This document shows, piece after piece, positions 1 through 10,093 of a stretch of 64,000 nt of DNA (position 1 is its first letter; each line of letters opens with the position of its first letter). Below the pieces are notes generated by a model. It saw only the letters and a program-made list of their open reading frames with translations, was not told where the DNA came from and made no database searches. Source of the stretch: Thermodesulfovibrio yellowstonii DSM 11347 (GTDB lineage: Bacteria > Nitrospirota > Thermodesulfovibrionia > Thermodesulfovibrionales > Thermodesulfovibrionaceae); NCBI RefSeq assembly GCF_000020985.1, contig NC_011296.1:1912001-1976000 (forward strand), given 5' to 3'. The position numbers were made by a program, and so were the translations under genes.

Positions 1-12
1 TTAAAGCTTTGC

Positions 13-18
13 TATAAT
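13..18 (+). promoter_or_regulatory. -10 box of a probable leaderless pncC transcript
   Basis: TATAAT lies at 13-18 and the pncC ATG at 24, leaving 5 bases between them. Transcription would start at about the ATG itself, and there is no Shine-Dalgarno sequence. The matching -35 box would fall outside the window, so only half of the promoter can be seen. Confidence 0.45.
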
Positions 19-23
19 TAACA

Positions 24-494
24 ATGCATTTTTTAAATTCTATCGCATTCAGCATTATTAAAAAACTCATCCAGACTGGTAAAACTCTTTCAACCGCAGA
101 GTCTTGCACAGGTGGGCTAATAGCCTCTTCAATCACTGATATTCCTGGTGCAAGTAAAGTTTTCCTTGGAGGAATGGTAGTCTATGCAACGGAAATGAAG
201 CTTAGACTTCTTGGAGTTGCAAAGGAAGTCTTAGATTATGGCGTAATCTCTTCGCAGATGGCTGAGGCAATGGCATTAAAAATAAAGCTTCTTACTGGCT
301 CCGATTACTCAATTGCTACAACGGGAAATCTTGGTCCTGATGTGATGGAGGGAAAAGCAAAAGGCTTAATTTATATTGCCGTTGCAACGCCTGAAAAAGT
401 CCATATCAAAGAATTGAATTTACAGGGAGATAGACTATCAAATAAAACAGAGGCAACTGAGGAAGCATTGAAACTTTTTCTTGAACTGTTATAA
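24..494 (+). CDS. pncC: Nicotinamide-nucleotide amidohydrolase PncC (CinA C-terminal family)
   Basis: Predicted to deamidate nicotinamide mononucleotide to nicotinate mononucleotide in NAD recycling. The 156-residue protein matches the stand-alone CinA C-terminal domain in length. It carries the family signature STAESCTGGLIAS near residues 23-35 (nucleophile region), a GGMVVYATEMK segment, and GNLGPD about two thirds along, where most relatives have SGIAGPxGG. The N-terminal molybdopterin-binding half of full CinA is absent, as is usual for PncC. It heads a same-strand run with two small genes, ligA and rlmH; LigA is NAD-dependent and releases NMN, so the linkage makes metabolic sense. No ribosome site precedes the ATG; a -10 box lies just upstream. 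Family assignment is firm; the exact activity is from the family. Confidence 0.88.
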   Translation: MHFLNSIAFSIIKKLIQTGKTLSTAESCTGGLIASSITDIPGASKVFLGGMVVYATEMKLRLLGVAKEVLDYGVISSQMAEAMALKIKLLTGSDYSIATTGNLGPDVMEGKAKGLIYIAVATPEKVHIKELNLQGDRLSNKTEATEEALKLFLELL

Positions 495-509
495 TAAAAA
501 AGGGGAAAG

Positions 510-779
510 ATGAAACTCACTGAACTGATTACAGAAAAGGAACTTAAAGAAATGGCATTAAATGAATACAGAAGAAGAATAGTTCTTTATAGATTAATAG
601 ACGAAAAAATGAAAAAAAAATACGGCATGAGCTTTGAAGAGTTTGAGAAGAAAAATATCGTAAAGGAGAAAGGATTTTCTTGGGATGTGGAGAAAGATGC
701 AATGGAGTGGGAGCATGCCTTAGAATCTTTAAGGACTCTTACCGAAAAGCTCAGAAAAATTGAAAAAATAGATGATTAA
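510..779 (+). CDS. Small charged protein, possible antitoxin partner
   Basis: Not recognised as a named family. It is an 89-residue, highly charged, probably all-helical protein with many Lys and Glu residues, containing KKKYGMSFEEFEKK near the middle and a Trp-containing acidic stretch (DAMEWEHALESL) after it. There is no signal peptide or membrane segment. A purine-rich site (aaaaggggaaag) precedes the ATG. Its stop codon shares one base with the ATG of the next gene, indicating translational coupling. A small helical acidic protein coupled to a second small gene is the usual layout of an antitoxin-toxin pair, but this is inference from layout. Confidence 0.6.
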   Translation: MKLTELITEKELKEMALNEYRRRIVLYRLIDEKMKKKYGMSFEEFEKKNIVKEKGFSWDVEKDAMEWEHALESLRTLTEKLRKIEKIDD

Positions 780-1108
780 TGGAAGAATATATAAGTTTAA
801 TAGACAATCTTGCAGAAAAATACAATTTAAAAATTTTTCATTTAGATTTTTCTAATTTTTCCTTAATTGCAAGAGTAGGGCTTTCATTAGAAATTTTCAT
901 CCAAATATATATAAACACCCGAAAACAAAAAACAAATCTTGCATTAGTTATCTCTGACAGCAGAGTTTATGGTATAGACAAAGAAGGAGGATTTTATCAC
1001 GAACATCCTTTTGAAAATCCGGAGTTGCATTTGCCCGCAGAACCCATGGAAATAGAAGATTTTATTGTAAAGAGTTTAGAATACTTAGAAAAAATGGGAT
1101 TAATTTAA
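779..1108 (+). CDS. Small protein of unknown function, possible toxin of a two-gene module
   Basis: 109 residues, coupled by a one-base overlap (taATG) to the preceding gene. The predicted fold mixes strands (FSLIARVGLSLEIFIQIYINT, then LALVISDSRVYGID) with a conserved-looking GGFYHEHPFENPELH segment. A strand-rich core ending in a His- and Pro-rich motif recalls the DUF6516 (TumE-type) toxins, but the similarity is only by eye and may be wrong. It lies inside the pncC-ligA run with 20 bases before ligA, so it is probably co-transcribed with housekeeping genes. Confidence 0.6.
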   Translation: MEEYISLIDNLAEKYNLKIFHLDFSNFSLIARVGLSLEIFIQIYINTRKQKTNLALVISDSRVYGIDKEGGFYHEHPFENPELHLPAEPMEIEDFIVKSLEYLEKMGLI

Positions 1109-1128
1109 GATTTTTCTGGAGGTTTTGA

Positions 1129-3577
<2,449 letters not shown>

Positions 3578-3584
<7 letters not shown>

Positions 3585-3754
3585 GTTTCAAGCTTTTTAG
3601 CTTCTTCAATGAGAAGAATGGGTATATCCTCTCTTATTGGATAATAAACAGAGCAGTTTTTGCAAACAAGCCTTTCTTTTTCTTCTTCGTAAATCAAATC
3701 TCCCTTGCATTTTGGGCAAACTATAATTTCAAGCAACTCTTTATCAAGAGGCAT
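3578..3754 (-). CDS. Trm112-family zinc-ribbon protein (UPF0434, YcaR-like)
   Basis: A 58-residue gene that is easy to miss. It has CPKC near residues 13-16 and CKNC at 31-34, spaced as in the single zinc ribbon of the Trm112/UPF0434 family, followed by the family's YPIREDIPILL segment. In bacteria the role of these proteins is not settled; in eukaryotes Trm112 activates several methyltransferases. The ATG lies inside the last codons of gltX (11-base overlap, other frame), with AAGGAGG inside gltX eight bases upstream. The 3' end overlaps rlmH on the opposite strand. Very compact packing on both sides supports a real, co-translated gene. Confidence 0.9.
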
Positions 3755-5141
3755 CTATGACCCTCCTTAATCTCTTTAGTGTTTTTTCCTTACCCGCAAT
3801 CTCCAAAACCTCATATATTCCAGGGCTCACAGTGCTACCTGTCATAACAACTCTTACAGGCTGTGCAACTTGTCCAAGCTTTAATCCCTTTTCATTCACA
3901 ATGTCCATAAATATCTTTTCAATTCTTTCCTGAGTGAATTCTTCAAGAGCTGCAAGTTTTTCTGTTACCTCTCTGAGAACAGGAACTGTCTCAGCGTTTA
4001 TATATTTTTCCTTTGCCTTTGGCTCTATTTCAACATAATCAAGAAGATAGTATCTCATTGCGTGGGCAAGCTCTTTAAGGGTTCTGCATCTTTCTTTAAG
4101 TGATTTTATAGCCCTACATGCCCAGTCTTTATCCAGTGTTTCTCCTTCTTTTAAATATCCCTCTTTAATTAAAAAAGGTTTTACAAGCTCAAAAAGCTTT
4201 TCTTCAGGAGTAAGCTTTATGTATTCACTGTTAAGCCACAGAAGTTTTTCAGCATTGAAAACAGCATTTGCCTTACCAACTTGTTCAAGATTGAAATATT
4301 TTATTAACTCTTCCCTTGTAAATATCTCTTTGTCTCCGTAAGACCACCCAAGACGGGCAAGAAAGTTAACTAAAGCATCGGAAAGATATCCCTCGTCCCT
4401 GTAAGAAAGAACAGATGTTGCACCATGACGCTTGCTTAAACGAGCTCTGTCAGTGCCAAGTATCATGGGAATATGAGCAAACTCGGGTGGATTCATGCCA
4501 AGAGCATGATAAATGTGAATCTGCTTTGGAGTATTATTTAGATGGTCTTCACCTCTTATTACATGGGTAATACCCATTTCAAAGTCATCAACAACCACGC
4601 AGAAATTATAGGTTGGTGTGCCATCGCTTCTTAGAATTACAAGGTCTTCAATTTCGCTGTTTTTAAAAGTAACTTTACCTTTTACAAGGTCATCAACAAC
4701 TGTTTCACCCTCAAGGGGCATTTTAAATCTTATGGCAAAGGGCTTATTGAGAGTTTCTTTTATCTCTCTACAACGTCTGTCATATCTTGGAGGTTTCCCT
4801 TCTTTCATTGCCTGTTGCCTTCTTTCCTCAAGTTCTTCCGGAGTGCAATAGCAACGATAGGCTTTACCTTCTTCAAGAAGCTTGTAAGCATAGGCTTTGT
4901 AGACCTCCATTCTATCAGTTTGTCTGAAAGGACCTTCATCCCAGTCAAGCCCAAGCCATTTCATTGCCTCAATTATAGATTCAATGTATTCTTCCGTAGA
5001 ACGAGACCTGTCAGTATCTTCAATCCTTAGAATAAACTTTCCATTGTGATGCCTTGCAAAGAGCCAGTTAAAAAGCGCTGTTCTTGCTCCTCCAATATGT
5101 AAATGTCCTGTAGGACTTGGTGCAAATCTAACCCTTACCAC
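3744..5141 (-). CDS. gltX: Glutamyl-tRNA synthetase
   Basis: Charges tRNA-Glu (and, in non-discriminating forms, tRNA-Gln) with glutamate. It is a 465-residue class I synthetase: HLHIGG at residues 13-18 (HIGH motif), RLSKR at 234-238 (KMSKS-type motif), and Cys97, Cys99 and Cys124 in the region that binds zinc in some GluRS. The C-terminal anticodon-binding part ends with QPVRVVMTGSTVSPGIYEVL, typical of bacterial GluRS. It starts with GTG behind a strong AAAGGAGGG site. A hairpin plus T-run lies in its upstream region (5174-5213). Confidence 0.96.
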   Translation of the reverse strand: MVRVRFAPSPTGHLHIGGARTALFNWLFARHHNGKFILRIEDTDRSRSTEEYIESIIEAMKWLGLDWDEGPFRQTDRMEVYKAYAYKLLEEGKAYRCYCTPEELEERRQQAMKEGKPPRYDRRCREIKETLNKPFAIRFKMPLEGETVVDDLVKGKVTFKNSEIEDLVILRSDGTPTYNFCVVVDDFEMGITHVIRGEDHLNNTPKQIHIYHALGMNPPEFAHIPMILGTDRARLSKRHGATSVLSYRDEGYLSDALVNFLARLGWSYGDKEIFTREELIKYFNLEQVGKANAVFNAEKLLWLNSEYIKLTPEEKLFELVKPFLIKEGYLKEGETLDKDWACRAIKSLKERCRTLKELAHAMRYYLLDYVEIEPKAKEKYINAETVPVLREVTEKLAALEEFTQERIEKIFMDIVNEKGLKLGQVAQPVRVVMTGSTVSPGIYEVLEIAGKEKTLKRLRRVIDAS

Positions 5142-5173
5142 TTTCCCTCCTTTGTTGTAGTTAAAAGACTGTT

Positions 5174-5213
5174 CAAAAACTTGTAATTTATTGAAAATTA
5201 ATAAACTACAAGT
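5174..5213 (-). terminator. Hairpin plus T-run in the gltX leader, possible attenuator
   Basis: Arms 5179-5192 and 5200-5213 (ACTTGTAATTTATT and AATAAACTACAAGT) pair over 14 positions with one mismatch around a 7-base loop. Read on the minus strand, the stem is followed directly by TTTTT. It lies about 35 bases upstream of the gltX GTG. This could be an intrinsic terminator that attenuates gltX or ends read-through from the repeat region. The stem is AT-rich, and no T-box features were seen. Confidence 0.35.
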
Positions 5214-5240
5214 CCTGATATTTTTCGTTTATGTCCATCT

Positions 5241-5350
5241 GTCATTCCAATACTTTTTGTCATTCCGAACGAAGTGAGGAATCTCCTCCATTTTTTCCTA
5301 CCTAACCAAAGAAAGATTCCTCTGAGTCATTTACACCCCTCAGAATGACA
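5241..5350. repeat. Dispersed repeat element, fold-back copy
   Basis: Contains GTCATTCCGAACGAAGTGAG..GAATCTCC and, about 35 bases later, an inverted partner beginning AGATTCCTCTGAG and ending CTCAGAATGAC. The two halves form an imperfect long inverted repeat. The same core recurs at 14264-14350, 25440-25560, 26005-26060, 42765-43080 and 48795-48925. It resembles the small non-coding repeats that are often mis-translated as short proteins in many genomes. Confidence 0.75.
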
Positions 5351-5416
5351 CCTATAAATTGAACAGCCTCTGTACCTAATAAAAATAGTATAACATAGCA
5401 GACTCTTTAATTAGCT

Positions 5417-5445
5417 TTGACACAACTTCTATACTGTGCTATATT
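5417..5445 (+). promoter_or_regulatory. Sigma-70 promoter of the pilB operon, probably leaderless
   Basis: A consensus TTGACA (5417-5422), a 17-base spacer and TATATT (5440-5445). The pilB ATG is at 5453, only seven bases after the -10 box, so the transcript would begin at or next to the start codon. No ribosome-binding site lies between. Confidence 0.75.
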
Positions 5446-5452
5446 ACTTAAA

Positions 5453-7171
5453 ATGTCAACAAAATTAACATCTGAAAGACTAACAATAGGAGTATTTCTC
5501 TTAAAAAAAGGTAAAATTTCTGAAAAACAGCTTATTGATGCACAAGCAGTTCAAAAAATTGAAGGGATAAAAATTGGAGCCGCCCTTATAAAATTGGGCT
5601 ACATAACAGAGGATGAATTGGTAGAGTCTATGAGCGAACTTTATGGCTATCCTGTATTTAAAATTGACTCTTATAAAATTGACCCCTTGGTAGTTAAACT
5701 TCTTCCAGAGGATGTAATAAGAAAATACAAAGTATTGCCATTCTTAAGAGAAGGAAATATAATCAGGGTTTTAATTACAGACCCAGCAAATGAAATAGCT
5801 TTAGAACAACTTAAGTTTTTTTTAAGCGGTTTTAAAATTCTTTTTTACATAGGAAAGGACTCAGATTTCAAAAATTTAATAAATAAATTTTTTGGAGAAG
5901 AAGGAGCCGAAATTTATAGCAAAGAAACTGTTCATGAACTTGTTGAAAGCGCTGTTCAGGAACCGTCTATAACACAACCCGAAGAAGAACAAGCTATTCT
6001 TGAAGTAGATGCTCCTTTAATAAGGCTCGTCAATCAGATAATTGTGAATGCAATTTCAAAAAGGGCAAGTGATATTCATATAGAACCTTTTGAAGACAAT
6101 ATATATATCAGATATAGAATAGATGGAGTGTTGCATGATATTTTAACTTTGCCACCAAAACTTAAGAGTGCTCTTATCACGAGAATTAAGATCATGGCAA
6201 ACATGGATATCTCAGAGAGAAGACTTCCTCAGGATGGAAGAATAAAGATGAAAATAGGCAAAAAAGAGGTTGATTTTAGAGTTTCAACACTTCCATCAAT
6301 ATTTGGTGAGAAAATTGTTTTAAGAATTCTTGAAAAAGGCTCGCTCCAGCTTGACCTTACAAAGCTTGGTTTTGAAGAAGAATCTCTGAATTTTTTTATT
6401 GAAGCTCTCAGTAAACCTTATGGAATGATACTTGTTACAGGACCAACTGGCTCTGGTAAAACAACCACACTGTATTCTTCTCTCATGAAACTTAGAAAAC
6501 CTGAGGTAAACATTGTTACTGTTGAAGACCCTGTTGAGTATACCCTTCCAAGAATTACACAGGTTCAGGTCCAGGAAGACATTGGACGAACCTTTGCTCA
6601 GGTATTGAGGTCATTTTTAAGACAGGATCCAGATATAATTCTTGTCGGAGAGATAAGAGATTTTGAAACAGCAGAAATAGCAATAAAGGCAGCTCTCACA
6701 GGACATCTTGTCCTGAGCACGCTTCATACAAATGATGCACCAAGTACTATTACAAGACTGGTAAATATGGGAATAGAACCTTTTTTAATTGCCTCATCGG
6801 TCATATTAATTGTTGCCCAAAGGCTTGTAAGAAAATTGTGTGAAAGCTGTAAAAAAGAGCAAAAAATATCAAAAGAAACCTTTCTTAAACTCGGTTTTCC
6901 TGAAGAATCGTTTGATAGTTTAAAAATTTATGAAGCCCAGGGATGTGCTGAATGCAATCAAACAGGATATCGTGGAAGAGTGGCTCTTTATGAAGTTATG
7001 CCTATAAAGGATGAGATTAGAGAACTTATTTTAACAGGTGCATCTACAAATGAAATAAAAAAAGAAGCAATAAAACTTGGAATGCTTACACTGAGACATT
7101 CTGGAATTAGAAAAATAATGGCAGGAATAACAAGTATAGAAGAAGTTTTAAGGGTTACGGTGGAAGACTGA
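5453..7171 (+). CDS. pilB: Type IV pilus assembly ATPase PilB / GspE family
   Basis: Secretion-superfamily ATPase that drives pilus extension or type II secretion from the cytoplasmic face of the inner membrane. 572 residues from ATG 5453; a longer frame from 5417 would begin inside the -35 box, so the inner ATG is preferred. Order: N-terminal MshEN domain (roughly 1-150; this domain binds c-di-GMP in several relatives), a second N-terminal domain, Walker A GPTGSGKTTT, the Asp box, Walker B ILVGEIRD, a His box (TLHTNDA), and a zinc-binding tetracysteine (CESCKK ... GCAECNQTG). No pilC or pilT lies nearby. The following genes, all coupled by overlaps, encode second-messenger enzymes, which suggests nucleotide-controlled pilus activity. 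PilB versus GspE cannot be settled here. Confidence 0.9.
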   Translation: MSTKLTSERLTIGVFLLKKGKISEKQLIDAQAVQKIEGIKIGAALIKLGYITEDELVESMSELYGYPVFKIDSYKIDPLVVKLLPEDVIRKYKVLPFLREGNIIRVLITDPANEIALEQLKFFLSGFKILFYIGKDSDFKNLINKFFGEEGAEIYSKETVHELVESAVQEPSITQPEEEQAILEVDAPLIRLVNQIIVNAISKRASDIHIEPFEDNIYIRYRIDGVLHDILTLPPKLKSALITRIKIMANMDISERRLPQDGRIKMKIGKKEVDFRVSTLPSIFGEKIVLRILEKGSLQLDLTKLGFEEESLNFFIEALSKPYGMILVTGPTGSGKTTTLYSSLMKLRKPEVNIVTVEDPVEYTLPRITQVQVQEDIGRTFAQVLRSFLRQDPDIILVGEIRDFETAEIAIKAALTGHLVLSTLHTNDAPSTITRLVNMGIEPFLIASSVILIVAQRLVRKLCESCKKEQKISKETFLKLGFPEESFDSLKIYEAQGCAECNQTGYRGRVALYEVMPIKDEIRELILTGASTNEIKKEAIKLGMLTLRHSGIRKIMAGITSIEEVLRVTVED

Positions 7172-8247
7172 TGAACAAGCTTGAAATTTTGCTTAAAGCC
7201 GCAGGTAAGATATCAAGGGAGAAAAATTTAAATAATCTAATAAGTATCCTTTCAAATCTTGCAAAGGATATAATTGAAGTTGACCGTTGTAGCCTTTTTC
7301 TTATAGATGAACAAAAAAAGGAGCTATATACAATATTTGCACATGGTGTAAAGGAAATTAGAATTCCTATAACTTCAGGGATAGCAGGATATGTTGTTAA
7401 AACCGGGAAAACCTATGTCACATCAGATGCTTATAAAAGTAAATTTTTCAATCCCGAAGTTGATAAAATTTCGGGTTACACAACAAGAAACATTCTTGCG
7501 GTACCAATTTTTGATTCCAGAGGAAGAATAATTGGAGTGTATCAGGCAATAAACAAATTGGATGATTTTAACAGTGTGGACATTAAATTAATGAAGCTTA
7601 TTGCAGAATTTGCTGCAGCAGCAATTGAAACCCAGATGCTTTATGAAAAAATCAAATCTGTGCATAAAAAAGCACTTATAAAACTTTCAAAAGCTGCAGA
7701 ATACAAGGATCCAGAAAGTCCTAATCACTTTTTAAGAGTCGGACTTATTTCAAGTCTGCTTGCAGAAAAACTCGGATTAGATGAAGAAAAATGTGAACTG
7801 CTTATGTTAGCTTCAACAATGCATGACATTGGCAAGATTGGAATTCCAGACAGTATTCTTCAAAAATCAGGCAGACTTGAGCCTGATGAATGGGAAGTTA
7901 TGAAAAAACATCCAATAATTGGATATGAACTTCTTTTTGATGAAGAAAGTGAACTTCTTCAAATGGCTGCAATAATAGCTCTTGAACATCATGAAAGATG
8001 GGATGGTAAAGGATATCCTTTTGGAAAAAGAGAGACAGAAATATCTCTCTGGGCAAGAATAGTAAGTGTTGTTGATAACTTTGATACACTTACAACAGAT
8101 AAAGGGAATAGAGAGTCATGGAGCATTGATGCCGCTATAAATTATATGGAAATTATGAAAGAAAAAGCTTTTGATCCTCAAATTGTTGACACTTTTCTTA
8201 GTAATATTGAAAAAATTATTGAAATAAAAGAAAAATATAAAGACTAA
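7171..8247 (+). CDS. GAF-HD-GYP domain protein (putative c-di-GMP phosphodiesterase)
   Basis: 358 residues. A GAF sensor domain covers about residues 15-155 (VDRCSLFLIDEQKKELYT ... SGIAGYVVKTG), followed by an HD-GYP domain with HDIGKIGIPDSIL and HHERWDGKGYPFG. It would hydrolyse c-di-GMP if active. The later region that usually reads DxMTxxRPYR is altered here to DTLTTDKGNRESW, so activity or specificity may differ from its neighbour. It starts on TGATG shared with the pilB stop. No membrane segments, so a cytoplasmic sensor. Confidence 0.85.
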   Translation: MNKLEILLKAAGKISREKNLNNLISILSNLAKDIIEVDRCSLFLIDEQKKELYTIFAHGVKEIRIPITSGIAGYVVKTGKTYVTSDAYKSKFFNPEVDKISGYTTRNILAVPIFDSRGRIIGVYQAINKLDDFNSVDIKLMKLIAEFAAAAIETQMLYEKIKSVHKKALIKLSKAAEYKDPESPNHFLRVGLISSLLAEKLGLDEEKCELLMLASTMHDIGKIGIPDSILQKSGRLEPDEWEVMKKHPIIGYELLFDEESELLQMAAIIALEHHERWDGKGYPFGKRETEISLWARIVSVVDNFDTLTTDKGNRESWSIDAAINYMEIMKEKAFDPQIVDTFLSNIEKIIEIKEKYKD

Positions 8248-9332
8248 TGGAAAAAGAAATTCTGTTAGAACATCTTAAAGAACTCCTTGAATTCTCTAAA
8301 ATAATTAATTCCTCCCTTGAAATTGAAGAAATAAGAAAAAAAGCAGCATTGGCAGCAGTAAAACTTGTCAATTGTGAGGCAGGAAGTCTTCTTCTTTTTG
8401 ATGAAGAATTAGAAGAGCTTTATTTTGATGTTGCTCTTGGAGAAAAAGCTGAAAAAGTGAAAATGATAAAACTCAAAAAGGGTCAGGGTATTGCTGGATG
8501 GGTTGCAAAACACAAAGAGGCAGTCATAATAAATGATGTCCAGAAGGACCCCCGATTCTACAAAGGTGCAGATGAAAAATCAGGATTTAAAACAAAAACA
8601 ATGATTTGTTTACCTGTAATGATTAAAGATAAAGTTCTTGGTGTAATTCAGGCTATAAATAAAAAAAACTCACTTTTTAATGAATATGATCTTGAGCTAC
8701 TCAGGGCACTTGCAAGTCAGGTTGCTGTAGCAATAGAAAATGCAAGACTTTATGAAGAGCTTAAAGAGACTTTTTATTCAATTGTTTTTGCACTTGCAGA
8801 TACAATTGAAAAAAGAGATCCTTATACAGGAGGTCATACTAAAAGAGTCATGGATTATAGTGTTGCAATAGGGATTGAGATGGAACTCAGCAAAAAAGAA
8901 ATTGAAAAATTAAGACTCGCAGCTATCCTTCATGATATAGGCAAAATTGGGATAAGAGATGAAATTTTGCTAAAAAAAGAAGAACTTTCTGATGAGGAGT
9001 TTAAGATTATACAAAATCACACAATTTATGGTGCAGAAATTCTTAATTATGTTAAACAACTTAAAGATATTATTCCCGGTGTGAAACATCATCATGAAGA
9101 ATTTAGTGGTTCAGGGTATCCTGACCAGCTAAAAGGCTATGAAATCCCTCTAATTGCAAGAATTATCGCAGTAGCTGATACCTTTGATGCAATGACCACC
9201 GACAGACCTTACAGAAAAGCTCTTTCAGTTAATGAAGCGATGAAGGAATTACAGAATAAAGCAGGGACACAGTTTGATCCTCATGTTATTGATGCATTCC
9301 AGAAAGCATTCACTAAAATGAAAAAGCTATGA
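8247..9332 (+). CDS. GAF-HD-GYP domain c-di-GMP phosphodiesterase
   Basis: 361 residues with the same architecture as the preceding gene, probably an old duplication. The GAF domain spans about 10-165 (CEAGSLLLFD ... GQGIAGWVAKHKEAVIINDV). The HD-GYP domain has GGHTKRV, HDIGKIGIRDEILLKK, HHHEEFSGSGYPDQLKG and the complete ADTFDAMTTDRPYRKAL motif. All metal-ligand positions appear present, so this is the more canonical enzyme of the two. The start overlaps the upstream stop (taATG) and the stop overlaps the next start by four bases. Confidence 0.9.
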   Translation: MEKEILLEHLKELLEFSKIINSSLEIEEIRKKAALAAVKLVNCEAGSLLLFDEELEELYFDVALGEKAEKVKMIKLKKGQGIAGWVAKHKEAVIINDVQKDPRFYKGADEKSGFKTKTMICLPVMIKDKVLGVIQAINKKNSLFNEYDLELLRALASQVAVAIENARLYEELKETFYSIVFALADTIEKRDPYTGGHTKRVMDYSVAIGIEMELSKKEIEKLRLAAILHDIGKIGIRDEILLKKEELSDEEFKIIQNHTIYGAEILNYVKQLKDIIPGVKHHHEEFSGSGYPDQLKGYEIPLIARIIAVADTFDAMTTDRPYRKALSVNEAMKELQNKAGTQFDPHVIDAFQKAFTKMKKL

Positions 9333-10093
9333 AAATAAGAGTTCTTGGAGCTTCAGGCTCTGATATCCCTGGTCATCATCTTTCTTCTTTTCTTTTAAAC
9401 AATAAAATACTTTTTGATGCAGGGGGTGTTACAAGTTCTCTAAGTTTTACTGCTCAACAGAAAATAGAGCACATATTCATAACCCATGCTCATTTAGACC
9501 ATATAAGGGACATTCCTTTTCTTGCTGATAATATAATTTTAAGTGGTAAATCTAAAAGGATAAATATCTATTCAATAAAGGAAGTTATTGATGATATAAA
9601 AAAACATTTACTTAATTACAGGCTATGGCCTGATTTTACAGTTATTCCAGATGTTAAAAACTCTATTTTAGATTTGAAAATCATTCATGAAGAAAAATCT
9701 ATCTTATTAGATGGATATAAAATAACTGCTTATAGAATGAATCACACTGTTCCAGCAGTTGGCTTTCTTGTTGAGAAGGAAGGAAGGAGTTTTTTTTATA
9801 CAGGAGATACGGGACCTGCAATCAATACATGGAAAAAGTTTTTAAATAAAAAATTGAATGCCTTAATTATAGAAGTTTCTCTACCTGATAAAATGAAAGA
9901 CCTTGCTACTAAAACTGGGCATTTAACGCCAAGACTTCTTTTCGAGGACCTGAAGCTATTCAATCAGAAACCTGAAAAAATTTTTATAACTCATATAAAG
10001 CCTCTTTACAAAAAAGCTATTGAAAGAGAATTGAAAAAATATTCGGATTACAAAATAGAGATTCTTCAGGGTAGAGAATCAATAAAAATTTGA
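9329..10093 (+). CDS. Metallo-beta-lactamase fold hydrolase, class II cyclic-nucleotide phosphodiesterase-like
   Basis: 254 residues. It has the metal-binding THAHLDHIRDIPFL motif near residue 50, a later YRMNHTVPAVGF (His ligand), FFYTGDTGP (bridging Asp) and FITHIKP. The arrangement HAHLDHIRDIPF ... NHTVPAVGF ... TGDTGP ... LIIEVSLP follows class II 3',5'-cAMP phosphodiesterases (PDE1/CpdP family) more closely than RNase Z or glyoxalase II. It lies directly before an adenylate cyclase, sharing a TGATG junction, which makes a cAMP-degrading role likely. Substrate is inferred. Confidence 0.75.
   Translation: MKIRVLGASGSDIPGHHLSSFLLNNKILFDAGGVTSSLSFTAQQKIEHIFITHAHLDHIRDIPFLADNIILSGKSKRINIYSIKEVIDDIKKHLLNYRLWPDFTVIPDVKNSILDLKIIHEEKSILLDGYKITAYRMNHTVPAVGFLVEKEGRSFFYTGDTGPAINTWKKFLNKKLNALIIEVSLPDKMKDLATKTGHLTPRLLFEDLKLFNQKPEKIFITHIKPLYKKAIERELKKYSDYKIEILQGRESIKI

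Larger units (their letters stand above)
5142..5452. other. Divergent gltX / pilB intergenic region
   Basis: 311 bases between the divergent gltX and pilB starts. It holds the gltX ribosome site and hairpin, one copy of the dispersed 'GTCATTC..GAATCTCC' repeat (5241-5350), and the pilB promoter (5417-5445). No open gene is seen. Confidence 0.7.

Noticed and set aside
5142-5240. T-box or other riboswitch in the gltX leader
   Set aside because: Only a single AT-rich hairpin with T-run was seen; no specifier loop or T-box sequence.
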